Assembly: GCA_019925095.2 (NCBI GenBank)
Contig: CM034389.1
Span: 20,075,435-20,139,434 of the forward strand
Length of the DNA: 64,000 nucleotides
Source of the DNA: Dendrolimus kikuchii
Taxonomy: Eukaryota; Arthropoda; Insecta; Lepidoptera; Lasiocampidae
Reading direction: 5' to 3'
Made by a program: the position numbers and the translations under genes. Numbering within the stretch: the first letter of the stretch is position 1; each line of letters begins with the position of its first letter. This document shows positions 1 through 10,443 of this stretch, piece by piece. Under the pieces are notes generated by a model. That model worked only from the letters and a program-made list of their open reading frames with translations, made no database searches and was not told where the DNA came from.

Positions 1-1
1 C

Positions 2-647
2 AGGATAGTTTTTGATATCTATCAGTATGCAAGCAAAGATGTTGGAATTGAGGTCACCTACAGGTTTTTTTGTTAAAGGACACAGCCAATCGAGGGGTGA
101 CACGATGTACTCTTGTGTAAAAAGAGCAAAGAAAAATCATACTATTTACACACCGGATCAAAGGTACTGCATTATTGATGATGCAAAAGTAACTGGCGGG
201 AAATTTAAAATAAAAGAGATGGCACAATCAGACTTTTATGATTTCAAGAACCTTGTATCAGTCAGAGCGAAGAATTGTTTGCAAGACAGTAACAATCAAA
301 AAATATATTGATCCCAGGTAAGAGAAATAAAAGTTGATAGCTTCACTCCAGATAAACTCTATTACAGGAATAGTTTGGAAGACGAATACATGAGTTTGAC
401 CGCCAGTCGCCAGGTATCTCGTCGGCAAAAGAATATGCTTAATTCCTCCGAAAATACATACAATCTCCAACCAGTTTACACACAGATTATTCCTGTGTCG
501 ATGCCTTTATACAACGACTTAATCAGTTTGTGTGAATCACAGGATATTCCCTCACACTATCAAGGATTTTACTTGAATGTAGTGCCTCAAAACCAATCCT
601 CTGGTAATACCGCAGAATCTTATGATACAGAAGAGAATGACGAGTAA
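2..647 (+). pseudogene. 3' part of a DUF7869-like transposon-derived gene, broken
   Basis: The reading frame is open from base 2, so the gene begins outside the window. It contains FVKGHSQSRGDTM, a TPDQR block, KIKEMAQSDFYDFKNL, REIKVDSFTPDKLYYRN and a C-terminal PLYNDLISLCESQDIP. From memory this order (VKGHxQNxGD ... PLYxDLxSLC) matches the C-terminus of DUF7869-type proteins, a transposon-derived family abundant in insects; its enzymatic role is not settled to my knowledge. Two defects are visible. A run of seven T at 65-71 shifts the frame, since six T would join VGIEVTYRFF to FVKGH. A TGA at 309-311 interrupts the frame where the family appears to have Trp. After it the same frame runs on to the TAA at 645-647. 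I read it as a dead TE gene. The alternative is a live gene with an assembly error in the T run. Confidence 0.6.
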
Positions 648-684
648 AATAAACGATAATAAAATTATGATGAGTACTACCCAT

Positions 685-845
685 GCGCAGAAGGTTTGCC
701 GATAGCCTCATTATGTCACGCGTCGATGGTCAGTAAAGTTGACAAAAAGGTTACATAAATAGTTTTTGCTATAAATTTATTATTGTATATACTTTACACA
801 AGTATATACATTAATAGCAAATAGTCAACGGCAAACCTTCTGCGC
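685..845. repeat. 17-bp perfect inverted repeat downstream of the DUF7869-like gene
   Basis: GCGCAGAAGGTTTGCCG at 685-701 is exactly reverse-complemented at 829-845, with about 127 AT-rich bases between. It begins 38 bases after the stop of the DUF7869-like frame, so it could be a (sub)terminal hairpin of the same element. No flanking duplication was recognised. Confidence 0.55.
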
Positions 846-1088
846 GCGGCTTATACAAGAACTGATAAAGGTAAATAAGTAAAGTAAATGATAACATAAA
901 TAATAATAGAGGAAGATACGTAAAATAAACAAAGTTAATTACTTAATAATTATTAAAGAAGCACAAATACAATAATTATTATAATATAATAAATACAAGT
1001 CTGCATACAGACTGTCTAAAATTATAATGTCTTATTGTTTTACCAAGTTTTGTAATAAAGTCAGAAAAAGGAAAAAATTAAATATAAA
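846..1088. other. AT-rich spacer, nothing recognised
   Basis: Low-complexity A/T sequence without an open frame or a recognisable repeat end. Confidence 0.6.
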
Positions 1089-2234
1089 TCTATACTATTA
1101 TTATAAAAAGAAATGATCTGTATTTTTGTATGTTTGTAACGAATAAACTCAAAAATAAATGGACCGATTTCAAAAATTCTTTCACTAATAGAATGTTTTT
1201 TTTTTAGGCGGGAGAAATGCTATTTACGCACAATACCGGGTCCTTTGCAAGGGATTAGACCATAGTCGATCATGGAGGCATTCCCAGAAGGGGCAATCCA
1301 AACAATAATCAACCGGCTTGTGCGGAGACTCGAGCCCAAAATGGCTAATACCCACTAAAACCACCCTCCTCCGATGCCCCGCGCTTATGGCAGGAAAGGC
1401 ATGAGACTTAGAACGTAGTTACGCCCACGTACGTAGGATCGAACGTAGTATCGGCATCCTAGCGCAATAAGTGCCTGAGAAAGCCCCTGGAAGAGCTAAC
1501 TCACTTCGACGACAGGGGTGAAGACTCCTCTGCTCCCTTGATGCATGAGGGCTCCTGAAGCGGTAATGATCATCGCTCTGCAGCATGGCTTGCACCAGGC
1601 TGCCAAGCGAATCAATCGGACCTACTATTGTCTCGAGTTCAAACCTCTGTGGTGCCCAGGCTGCACACTTGACTAGCGTATGAAACGCCGTGTCAAGCGC
1701 GCCACACTGGTGGCATTGGGGTGAAGGCTGACAGCCTGCAATCTAAAGGTCAGAATCCCGCGTTTCCGCGAGAGCCATCGCAACAGCTGCGGTCGAGTCG
1801 CTGCCACCGTATCAACTCCGGCCACAGGGTTTTCCAACTCTACCGACCAAGATTAGCAGAACCGCGCTGGGCGGAGCAGAGCTCGACGCTGGCGGTCGTC
1901 GTCGGAAGGGAGGGGTGTTTGGGGAGGAGGTTTGGGAGGAAGGGGAAGGAATACAAGGATTTGGAGTGGATAGGTGGGACACCACTGTCACGGAGTGAAG
2001 GGAGGAATGTGACAGTGGCCGCTACGGGCCCCGGGGACGCATCGTCTTGTACCGCTTCCTGGACGGAGATGAGTCCAGGGCGGCACCCCCTGGGGGGCAC
2101 TAATAGAATGCTACATTATCCCTGAGTAACATAAAATAAAAATTATTAATCAATAATAATTATAAATAAAGTAAAATTTAAATAATCTGTATATAATTTT
2201 TTCAAGGCAGGACAATGTCTGCGGGGACCGCTAG
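1089..2234 (+). mobile_element. Helitron-like non-autonomous element split by a retroelement
   Basis: The outer element starts TCTATACTATTATTATAAAA after an A and ends GGGGACCGCTAG before a T, the A|TC...CTRR|T arrangement expected for Helitrons. Its left part (1089-1195) carries the phrase 'ggaccgatttcaaaaattct' that recurs in other copies here. The right part is 2111-2234. Removing the inserted R1 derivative and one TSD copy restores an element of about 231 bp. No RepHel protein is encoded, so it would move in trans. Class assignment rests on the ends only. Confidence 0.5.
1196..2097 (-). mobile_element. R1-clade-derived short retroelement, copy 1
   Basis: The element lies on the minus strand with its A-tail at the left (T run from 1196) and is bounded by a perfect 13-bp duplication, cactaatagaatg, at 1183-1195 and 2098-2110. 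On the minus strand it holds a GC-rich 5' segment, the zinc-knuckle coding part (PQCHQC... near 1705-1720) and a 3' untranslated region, collinear with the copy at 50184-51254. About 165 bp corresponding to roughly 50709-50872 of that copy are missing here; the breakpoint is near 1562-1570. Its coding frame is broken. Its 5' boundary is within a couple of bases of the other copy's. Confidence 0.8.
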
Positions 2235-2640
2235 TAATACATAGACTTGTTTGTGATGATAATTATTTCCTATACTATTAAGTCAATTAATATGATTATA
2301 TTGTTAAATAATAATCATGTCTAGAGCGTGGGAAGCGCAATGTGAATATATTTAAATGTTTTTGTGATATTTTTTAAAGACTATTAATTAATATTAGGTT
2401 ATTAAAGTATAATAAGGTTATAAAAGATTTTAAAATGCTGTAAAACGTGTACATTTTATTATGTTTTCTGTGAAAATAATAGAATTATGTAAGCGATGTT
2501 AAGATAATCGTTTTTTTTTCCCCCCTAAATAAAGCTCTTACTGGTGTTTTTTTTTTAATCTAGAAACTACGTTTAAAGAATAAACAATAAAAGTTTAAAC
2601 TTCTAAACACATTGTGAGAGAAAGAAAGAGTATAACACTT
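2235..2640. other. AT-rich stretch, nothing recognised
   Basis: A/T-rich sequence with a T-run/C-run and an AATAAA-like motif near 2510-2535, but no gene or repeat that I can name. Confidence 0.5.
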
Positions 2641-2770
2641 GCTTGCATTGCATTACATTGCACACCAAAATATACAATTACAAAAACAGACCATATTTAC
2701 AATATTTTCTAGGCAATACAATAGGCGGCCTTATAGCTCAAAGCGATCACTTCCAGGCAACCTAAATGAA
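2640..2770 (-). mobile_element. LINE 3'-tail fragment (glutamine-poor 'gcctggaag' family)
   Basis: On the minus strand this contains 'ggttgcctggaagtgatcgc', followed by 'aaggccgcctattg' and an A/T-rich tail. The same 3' block recurs at 8905-9040 (+), 29998-30118 (+) and 52205-52331 (-). From memory it is a common lepidopteran non-LTR retrotransposon 3' end; I cannot assign the clade. No coding part is preserved. Confidence 0.55.
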
Positions 2771-2924
2771 AGAAATTTGAATCAGGCGATATAGGTGGTG
2801 CAGGAAAAAGGCAATAGATACATAAATACTCAACCTAATTTAAGAAATAAATATACAAATACATACATATATACATAGTCATATACTTATATATACAAAA
2901 ATACATAAGTTATTATAAGTTCGA

Positions 2925-2992
2925 TACAAGTAATGTCAAAATTCAACCGATGGTAGGGCAAGTGAATAGATTATAAGGAACGGGCCATAAAT
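2925..2992. mobile_element. Half copy of the palindromic 'CCGGTT' MITE
   Basis: Contains 'aagtaatgtcaaaattcaac' followed by 'cgatggtagggcaagtgaat' and a degraded 'taaggaacgggcc' end. It matches one arm of the palindromic element seen at 56461-56579, 40970-41032 and 59140-59216. Confidence 0.5.
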
Positions 2993-4306
2993 CTAATCCT
3001 AAAATAATTACTGTTGTACATAAAACAGCTGTCTTAAACAAGATAACATTCTATAACATCGATTAAACTGTGTTTAAAATCGAGAGTTCCATCGTGCTGA
3101 GCCCGCGCGGCAATGCGGTGTGGCGTGGTTTTCAACGAATCTCATTGGTCGTTTTAAAAGAGCTGAGATTCGCGCTGGTATAGGTAGAATGTCAGCTGTT
3201 GGGTGGCTTTGATTCTTTCGAAGTATGTATTTGATTGTCTACGATAGGGTTGCGAGATTTTCAAATTAAAATTTATTTTAATATAATTACATACAAACTT
3301 AGACAAAAAATAAAAAAGTAACAAATGTATACACAAACAATCAAATTAGTCTTAATTAAAAAAAAGAGCTTTTAATAAATTAATATTTTGTTTTTAATTT
3401 ATTCGATTGACAGCTCATTATGGCAATAAAAAGATAACGTTGCTTTCCAGGCAGAATACGAACATATTTTATAATATTATTATCAGCTGAGTTTTATTAT
3501 GCAAATATTGTCTCAATAAATGTTGATAAAGAATATATTTTGCTATTGAAAAAGGTAAGATTTAGTATTAAAGCTATTTGCGCAATTGATATTGTCCATA
3601 TGATTATCTTTTTTTTTTAAATTATTACATAGAATTGCATTGATTTAAATAATTATGCGGGCTTGATTTGACCATGCTTACCTAGAATATATTTATGTTT
3701 TTATTTCAGGAATATACATCCCGTAGTCACAATGCGTACCTACATTATGTTTAATTGCATATAATTTCAGAAAACAATAACCCAACTATAAGCTATAGAA
3801 AAAAAACAAGGAATCTCAAAATTCCTTCTATTTTTCTCTATAGTCTTATTATTGTATATAGAGTTTAAATAAACAAAGAATTTAAACGATGCGTTATTGT
3901 ATTTTATACTAATATGTATATTGTTTTCCATTATGTTTCTAATTCAACAAAATAAATAATTATGAAGTTATAATGATTTAGGGGCTTATTTGTATTTTTT
4001 TTCAAATTAAGCTGAAGGATATAATATTTGTATATTTTAAGTTTTTTATTTTAATGTTATGTATTGAAGAAAAGCGAACTGATTACTGACATTATTAATT
4101 AATACTATTTTGAAAATATATATGTAATTGTCTTACGTAAATTCGCTCACATAATTCAGATTCATATCCTACGGAAACTAGTTTGTGTAAAAAAAATACA
4201 TATAAATACACCAATTACAATAATAATTTGATGATGACGGAAATATAAATATATAAACAACAAACTTTTTTCGTATTTAGTATATAAGTAGGAAGATAAT
4301 TATTAG
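2993..4306. other. AT-rich stretch with one long hairpin
   Basis: No gene is recognisable. An imperfect hairpin lies at about 3791-3843: 'ctatagaaaaa...aaggaat', a six-base loop, then 'attcctt...ctctatag'. The rest is A/T-rich background with a small GC-richer patch at 3090-3140. Confidence 0.5.
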
Positions 4307-4348
4307 AATAATTTTCATGGTAATCACCCGATTACCATGAAAATTATT
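4307..4348. repeat. Perfect 18-bp hairpin
   Basis: aataattttcatggtaat at 4307-4324 is exactly reverse-complemented at 4331-4348 around a six-base loop, cacccg. It may be the core of a very small MITE; no TSD was identified. Confidence 0.7.
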
Positions 4349-4447
4349 AATATTAAAATAAAATCACATTCACATTTTTATGTAAAATGAAAATAAAAAT
4401 ATGTATTTATTTCAAAATTGAATTAGTATAAGTCTTAAGACGGAGAT

Positions 4448-4483
4448 CTCAAATTAGAAAGAGCGGCTCTCTAATTTGAGATT
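4448..4483. repeat. Imperfect hairpin
   Basis: The arm 'atctcaaattagaaagag' is followed closely by 'ctctctaatttgagat'. The arms pair apart from a two-base bulge. No coding context. Confidence 0.6.
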
Positions 4484-4894
4484 TTTGTACTATCTTTTTC
4501 TCTTCTGGTATACGTCTTCTATCACACCATAAATCTTCGTGTTACCCTTCACACAATCTATCCACCTTTTTATGGCGAATCTGTATTATGGCATGTACAT
4601 CATAATTATCGTCTGTTTTTCCCGACAAATACGATCTTGGAGTATGTAAGTCACAAGTAAACAGATATCTTTTAGGTATCTAGGTTACTCCATCCGGGTC
4701 TGCGTCGTTACTTAGCATCAGGAGAGGCCGTGATCAGAAGCGAACCTATACGACCGTAAGAAACTAACATTTTTTCCAAATTCAACACTTGCGAACATTT
4801 TATTATTTTATTCTTTAATCAGCCACAAGTGCTACTTTCAAGTTTTAACCCTTTATATATATACCTGTAACTAACCTTATCCACTCTAGGAAGC

Positions 4895-5186
4895 GGTCAT
4901 GCCTAAATTACGTCACACTTTAAGGGGGGGAGGGGGCTCGACGAAGTGTGACATTGTGTAACAAGGAGTGAGAGGGGTCCCAAATTCCGTGACGTCACAT
5001 CTCAAAATCTAATATATTTAATTAAGCTAATTACGGAACTGTTTTAATTTAAAAATTTCTGGACGTAAAATTGCAAAATATGTAATGTCACGCTTGGGGG
5101 GGAGGAGTCTTATGAATGTGACCAGCTGTGACAAAGGAGGGGTCAAAAATTCATGAAATTCGTGTGACGTAATTTGTAGATGGCCC
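4895..5186. mobile_element. Inverted-repeat MITE (GGGCCAT...ACGTCACAC type), copy 1
   Basis: The ends read 'ggtcatgcctaaattacgtcac' on the left (first 20 bases shown elsewhere as 'aaattacgtcacac') and 'gtgtgacgtaatttgtagatggccc' in inverse on the right, giving roughly 20-bp imperfect terminal inverted repeats. Inside are G-rich runs (4921-4935, 5095-5103). A second diverged copy lies at 54534-54794. This end sequence is widespread in insects as far as I recall, but I cannot fix its superfamily. Confidence 0.55.
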
Positions 5187-5187
5187 T

Positions 5188-5436
5188 AACTCCAGGCATT
5201 TGTGCCCACGCCGTTGTCCGCGTGGAATTTGTTTTCAAAATCCCCCCCGATTTTGAAACATTCTTCATTGGTGCTCCACTCCTATTGGTATTAGCGTGAT
5301 GATATATAGCGTTCCTTGATAAATGGGCTATCTAACACTGAAAGATTTTTTCAAATCAGACCAGTAGTTCCTGAGATTAGCGCATTCAATCAAACAAACA
5401 AAGAAACTCTTCAGCTTGGTATAAGATAAGATTTTT
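5188..5436 (-). mobile_element. Helitron-like element, family E, degraded
   Basis: On the minus strand the 5' part contains 'aagctgaagagtttctttg' and 'gcgctaatctcaggaactac', then 'atagcccatttatcaaggaa' and a GC-rich 3' part 'cgcgga...ggcgtgggcac'. It is the inverse of the better kept copy at 24953-25204. The CTAG end is mutated. Confidence 0.55.
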
Positions 5437-6080
5437 GTAGATACCTATTTAACAAAAATCATATTGCTTTCCATACAATTAATGATGAATTGATAAATGG
5501 TGGCATGAAAACTGAATATATAAAAAAATTAATTCATCAATCAGCATCCTTGATGCTGACGCAGAGTCCGTATAGCGTAACGGCATATTTTTTGTTTATT
5601 GATCATTTTGGGTACATAGATAGGTATTAAGGCCTTGAGATTGCAATTACGTTACAATATTACCGTTGGATGTTGGAGACTGTAGACTAATAATTCATCG
5701 GCTTATTAATGACGATTACAACTGGTTTTTTATTCCTTTACCTTAAGATTCGTTCTATTTCAACTACACAATATTGTATTATCATTTAAAACGTGAAATC
5801 ATTCATTAGAAATTATAATTTAGTGACAATATTTTAGTTGCAAAATATTCAATGTTATTTCAAACTATTTATCAGTATTATGACGACGCTAATTAAGAAA
5901 ATTGACAATCATTTTTAGCATCTGATATTCTGTAAACACTTGTATTAAGATATTATAATTATTGTAAAGTATTAAAATTATTGTAAGAATATTTTTATCT
6001 ATAACTAGAGTTACCCCTATTTTACTTACATAAAAATTTAAATATGTAAATCTATACATCACGAGCGAAACCGCTAGTGC
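5437..6080. other. AT-rich stretch, nothing recognised
   Basis: No gene, named repeat or strong palindrome seen. Confidence 0.5.
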
Positions 6081-6084
6081 TACC

Positions 6085-6235
6085 GCAAAGGCTAGTACAT
6101 ATATAAACCTTCCTTGAAAAATGATTTAACTGATGGTGAAAGCCGCTTAAAAATCCGTTGTGTGATTTAGGAATTAACGGATATACACAGACAGACAAAC
6201 GCGATAAGCGACTTTGTTCTATGCTATGTGAAAAT
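6085..6235 (+). repeat. Interspersed repeat J, copy 1
   Basis: The segment with 'aagccgcttaaaaatccgtt', a 'cagacagacaaacgcga' tract and 'cgactttgttctatgctatg' recurs at 47815-47918. It also resembles the internal part of other short lepidopteran repeats with (CAGA)n. Class unknown. Confidence 0.45.
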
Positions 6236-6905
6236 AGTGTTGTAGATAAGCAGATTCAGTGAATATTTGGGACTGCATAAAGATTTTTATCAAATACTTT
6301 CCTGGCCGACTGATCAGAAAAAAGAGTCAGCTAAATTGGTCCAATATAAAAAGTAGGTTAAAAATATTTATTTGGCTTTGGTTTGTTCTATTTTCGGATC
6401 CTAATTAATCTTAAAATAGAAATAATGACCTACAAAACATTAAGGAAGTGATTAACAGGAAATTATTGAAAGAGGCAACCAAGGTACGATGAATAGTTCC
6501 GGTTTATCGGTTTGCAGATTTACTATTTACGATCTAATGAACCATTTCGTAATTGGCATGTGAAGGTCGTCAAATATTATGTGTGAATAAGTTTAAAACT
6601 ACTAACGATGTAAAATACTGGTTTGAAAAACATAGTCTTTTCTGTACTATTATTGCTGTTGTTTTGTTTTATACATGCCACGGGTTACTATATCTTTCTC
6701 ATAGACGAACGTAGCATAGTTATTATCAGAAAATGATAAAGGGAGTCGCTTAATAAGCCGTATTTATTTCAAGCGTGGAAGTACCACGGCGATTGCAACG
6801 AGAATGTCGATCTAATTAAATAAATTCAATCAATTATATTACTATAGATTATGATTCTTGCACAATAATAATTAAATTAGTTTCACTAGAGTGTTAATAT
6901 AATTA
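6236..6905. other. AT-rich stretch, nothing recognised
   Basis: No gene, named repeat or strong palindrome seen. Confidence 0.5.
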
Positions 6906-7106
6906 TCATATGTCTAAAGCTGGAACGAAAATAATCTGCCGTTTTTTTTTAGCAGGATCCAGCTGAATAGCCGCAGATAGCTGTTTCAGCGATACCGGAC
7001 TTTGGGAGCTTCCTGACTCCATGGGAGCGGAGGCGTTCAGCCCGGAAGCAGTATAGCAGTTTACACATTGGGATTTACCTTCCGATTCATTGCAATCGGT
7101 TTGCAT
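6906..7106 (-). CDS. Unrecognised 66-codon ORF with coding-like composition
   Basis: An ATG frame of 66 residues, rich in Ser, Ala and Gln, containing an SGLNASAPMESGSSQSP stretch and a basic KKKRQ. I do not recognise the family and see no domain. It is markedly GC-richer than its surroundings, and third positions look coding-like. An in-frame TGA lies four codons before the ATG. A plausible splice donor (AG|GTAAAT) lies near the tenth codon, so it could be a first exon rather than a free-standing gene. A long A run (KKK) inside is a frameshift risk. It could equally be chance. Confidence 0.25.
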   Translation of the reverse strand: MQTDCNESEGKSQCVNCYTASGLNASAPMESGSSQSPVSLKQLSAAIQLDPAKKKRQIIFVPALDI

Positions 7107-7796
7107 CTGACACGCGGTTCATGTTCATCTAATTTGAAAGTTGAAACTTAAAAATAATACGAGTGACTATTCCATACTGTTACTTTCGTACTTTAACATG
7201 ACGTAATAAACCGATTCAGTACACTCCTATTCGCGGACAATCACAAATGCCATTATAAGAGGTCGATTACAGCAAATCTTTGATTTACCGCCGACTATCC
7301 TTTACTTTCTCTTAACACAGCCAACATCACGATTCACACAATACTTATAACAGATTATCTAGATGGCCGCTATCGTTTGCATTTAACCTGGATTATCGAT
7401 ACAATACAGACTTACAGTTTTTTTACAACTTGAATGAGGTTTAAATGGTTTTAATGTATCTATCATCAATACTATATTGAATTAGAATTGTTTTATACAC
7501 AAGCAATCGGTCAAATCATGAGTCTTTTATCCGAAATTATACTCTACATCAAAAAGTACTTTAAGAATTCTGAAAAAAAAAAACGTTGAAAGTATTTTTT
7601 AAATCTGTCATTGTCTTGTATGTTTTCAAAGTTTACTTGGTTTAAAATTAGAACTCTGTGTAAGGATTACCATCAACGTGATTTATATGAGACCGCATTG
7701 ATTTTGTTGCTAACAAGTAAATCAACATAGCATTTGTGTAGAGTGCATAATTAAATTTATATTATTGACCTTTCAGTTATATTTCAGTATGCGTGA
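7107..7796. other. AT-rich stretch, nothing recognised
   Basis: No gene or named repeat seen. Confidence 0.5.
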
Positions 7797-7910
7797 GCAC
7801 AAAAAGACTCAGATGTCAAACGTCAACGAGTATTTTTAAAGTTATTTTCGTTACGTAATTTTGTTTATATAGCAGCCTAATCTAAGTCGTGACGTATTTT
7901 GGCTTGGATT
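7797..7910. mobile_element. Diverged PLE terminal-repeat fragment
   Basis: 'gatgtcaaacgtcaacgagt' with a following 'tttttaaagtta' parallels the PLE terminal repeat at about 20029-20060. 'agcagcctaatctaa' parallels 20140-20155 downstream of it. Most of the repeat, including the palindromic core, is missing. Confidence 0.4.
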
Positions 7911-8575
7911 CAAATAAAAATCACGCCCAATCACTGTTAAAACGTATTCAAATATGCCTGACAGTTGAGTAAATATGAGAAAGTAAAAATAAAGTGTAAT
8001 TACAAAACCATTCCTATCTATATCTTCGTCAAGATGTCACACATCGTAATAAAGTCGCTTGCATCAAACACCAGCTGCAGTTCACGTGACTATCACGCTT
8101 CCACCTAATTCCGGTCGATAAAGCATCATGGACTTTGCTGTATACAGCGATATGGAACATAAACAACGTCTATCCGCCCGTCTGGTGTATCGTGTTGTCA
8201 GGTAGAACAATAGTAATAAACAGTTAGGATATTTTTTGTATTGTAGAAGTTCGACAGTTGCGCGTTTGGTGATTGTTTAAATCTTAAAGTCCGTCTAAGT
8301 AAACTAAGTGTATAACGCATTTCAATCTGACCTATCAATAACCTGCAAGAGTTTGCTTGTATTGTAGGGGCCATTATATTATTAGCCTCAAAACACACCA
8401 CAGCCCTTCTCATTTCAGGGGAACGGATGTTCTATTTTGATTTACCGCGCTAGCCCCCATGACAGGTTTTATAAATTGAAAATGTTGTTGTTCTTATACA
8501 AGCCAATATGATAGTGCAGTATAAAAACATCGGCGAGAAGGTCTAGTACTTTACCTACAATACTTGGTGGTGTAA
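7911..8575. other. AT-rich stretch, nothing recognised
   Basis: Short open frames here look like chance; no repeat was identified. Confidence 0.5.
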
Positions 8576-8593
8576 ACAATATTATGCCACTTA

Positions 8594-8814
8594 GGCCGGA
8601 AAAACTGGTTTGCTGGCGCATGTTCTCTACTAGACTTGGGCATCGTTTTCTCCCGAATCCCGTCACTGGAAGATCGATACCCTCCGCGCTCACACCGGGG
8701 TAAAAACTACATACTCGAGGACCCACCAACTCCGCTTCTAAAAGCAGAGCTGCGAGAGATGACCAAGACGGACTCAATTACTTACCAACAAATAAAAAAG
8801 TCCACGTTCTATGG
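8594..8814 (+). CDS. Candidate internal exon of an unknown host gene
   Basis: An open frame runs from 8576 to a strong splice donor, TATGG|GTAAGT, with GT at 8815-8816. A possible acceptor (cacttag) sits just before 8594, although its pyrimidine tract is weak. The frame encodes about 74 residues with basic and proline-rich segments (SLEDRYPPRSHRGKNY, then EDPPTPLLKAELREMTKTDS, then ITYQQIKKSTFYG). The segment is GC-richer than its flanks. I do not recognise the protein. A shadow frame lies on the other strand. No partner exon was identified; the next downstream feature is a LINE tail, so a relic or chance donor is possible. Confidence 0.35.
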
Positions 8815-8904
8815 GTAAGTAATAATGTGAACAATGAACATCTTGTTCTCGAAATATATTATTTTATTATCTTTTTTTCTTTACCATTATCATCTCAATT
8901 CATT

Positions 8905-9040
8905 CCTGGGGTTGTCTGGAAGAGATCGCTTTTTAGCGATAAGATCGCCCTTTGTACATAATGAGATATAATTTTAGTCTTTAAGTTCATGTTTGTATTG
9001 GTGTACAATAAAGAGTTATCTATTATCTATCTATTTTGTG
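8905..9040 (+). mobile_element. LINE 3'-tail fragment with (TATC)n end
   Basis: Contains 'ttgtctggaagagatcgctt' and 'ttagcgataagatcgccc', then a T-rich part, an AATAAA at about 9008, and a (TATC)n-like tail. This is the best kept 3' end of the family also found at 2640-2770, 29998-30118 and 52205-52331. Confidence 0.65.
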
Positions 9041-9390
9041 ATATTCAAAAATCAGGTTGCTGAATATTATATAGACAAGAATACGCATCAGAATACAAGT
9101 ATCTAAAGGCTATATTTGTAATGTAAACAATGTTTCGAAATAGAGCCGTTTATCGCATAAGGTCGTTCAAAGTCCAGTTTAAAAGTTCATTACACCTGAG
9201 AAGATAACGAAGTTGCAATTTTAACATACATTTAATAAAAAATAAGAGAAAAGTTAAGGGAGAAAGTGTAAGCAGGAAAACGGACCTTGGGTTTCGGAAC
9301 GGAAGGTTAAATGTTAATAGAATTTACGTTGCCTATACGGTTTTCAGTACGGTAGCAAGGAAAAGACCCAAAAATTGTATTTAATAAGAA
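9041..9390. other. AT-rich stretch, nothing recognised
   Basis: No gene or repeat recognised. Confidence 0.5.
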
Positions 9391-9684
9391 ATGTAATAAT
9401 GTAATAACAGCCCATAAATGTCCTACTGCTGGGCTCGGGCCTCCCGCTATAGGGGAACGGACAATATACCCGTCACGCTTATCCAAGGCGGCTTGACAGG
9501 TTTGACACATCGGTTATCTCAATGTGCAGGTTTCATCACGATGTTTTCCTTCACCGTTATTAGCACGTGGTAATTGTAACAATATGCACATTAGGTCAGA
9601 AAACTGTCTAAGTGGTGCATGCATTCCGGCCAGGATCCAACCCGTGCCCGGACGCGTGCGCTAGCCATTACGCTACCACGACGT
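9391..9684 (-). mobile_element. tRNA-derived SINE (Metulj-like)
   Basis: On the minus strand the 5' end 'cgtggtagcgtaatggctag' carries an A-box-like motif and 'gggttggatcctg' a B-box-like motif, so the head is tRNA-derived. The body contains 'gtgaaggaaaacatcgtgat' and 'cccagcagtaggacatttat', ending in 'gggctgttattac' with a TTA-rich tail. These phrases are hallmarks, from memory, of abundant lepidopteran SINEs such as Metulj. Non-autonomous; it would depend on a LINE partner. Confidence 0.65.
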
Positions 9685-10440
9685 TTAAGACATACGGATA
9701 GATAAGGTCCTGGTCGGGAAAGTTTGGAAACGTTAATCTACCAGTGACACCAACCAGATTGTTTTAAATTATCTAGAAGACAGCACATAAGCAATGTACC
9801 CCTTTTTCTAAAATATAGATGGGTTTGTCACTTGTGTCTCGGCAAAGTCTGTATTTTCTAAAACCTCAAGATGTCTTCAAGTCTCGAATAGGTATTTTCG
9901 AGAGAGGACAGCTCCATCTCCAACCACTTAACTGGAACTTACAAGAAAGATCTATAACTACGAGATTTAAACGTTATTTGTGAGGTACTTTAACACCTCT
10001 TATCCTTAAGAGGAGTTTATGGCTAAGATTTTCACTAATCAGTTGCTGAGCAGTTTCTTTGAATTTAGGAAACGATTATAAGTAAGGCCTACAATGTGCT
10101 TACCCTCTTAAATTTTGATAAGCTGAATGTCTAGACAGGGTCTACAAGTATGTGCTAACACCATTATAGCGAATGCAGAGTCATAACCAGTCATGTACTA
10201 ACGCTTTGAAAATGAGCTAACGTAATCACAAATAATGGGATGACATCATTTACATACGACGTTACATCAAACAATCATATTTTCTTTAATACATGAAATC
10301 TAAATATTGAAAAAATATCTTTAGTTTACCATAAATAAATATGATATAAAAATTGCAAAATAGTCAATTTTGTTCTACCATGATAGAGATAACATTTTTA
10401 TGGTCATCTCAGTTCTACTTTTCTTACAATAATAATTCAT
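9685..10440. other. Spacer, nothing recognised
   Basis: Moderately AT-rich, no recognisable gene or repeat. Confidence 0.5.
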
Positions 10441-10443
10441 AAT

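Noticed and set aside
1721..2125. 134-residue plus-strand ORF
   Set aside because: It is the antisense of the R1 derivative copy 1, whose real frame is on the minus strand.
8469..8777. 102-residue minus-strand ORF
   Set aside because: It overlaps the plus-strand candidate exon, which has the splice donor and the better composition; no motif in the minus frame.
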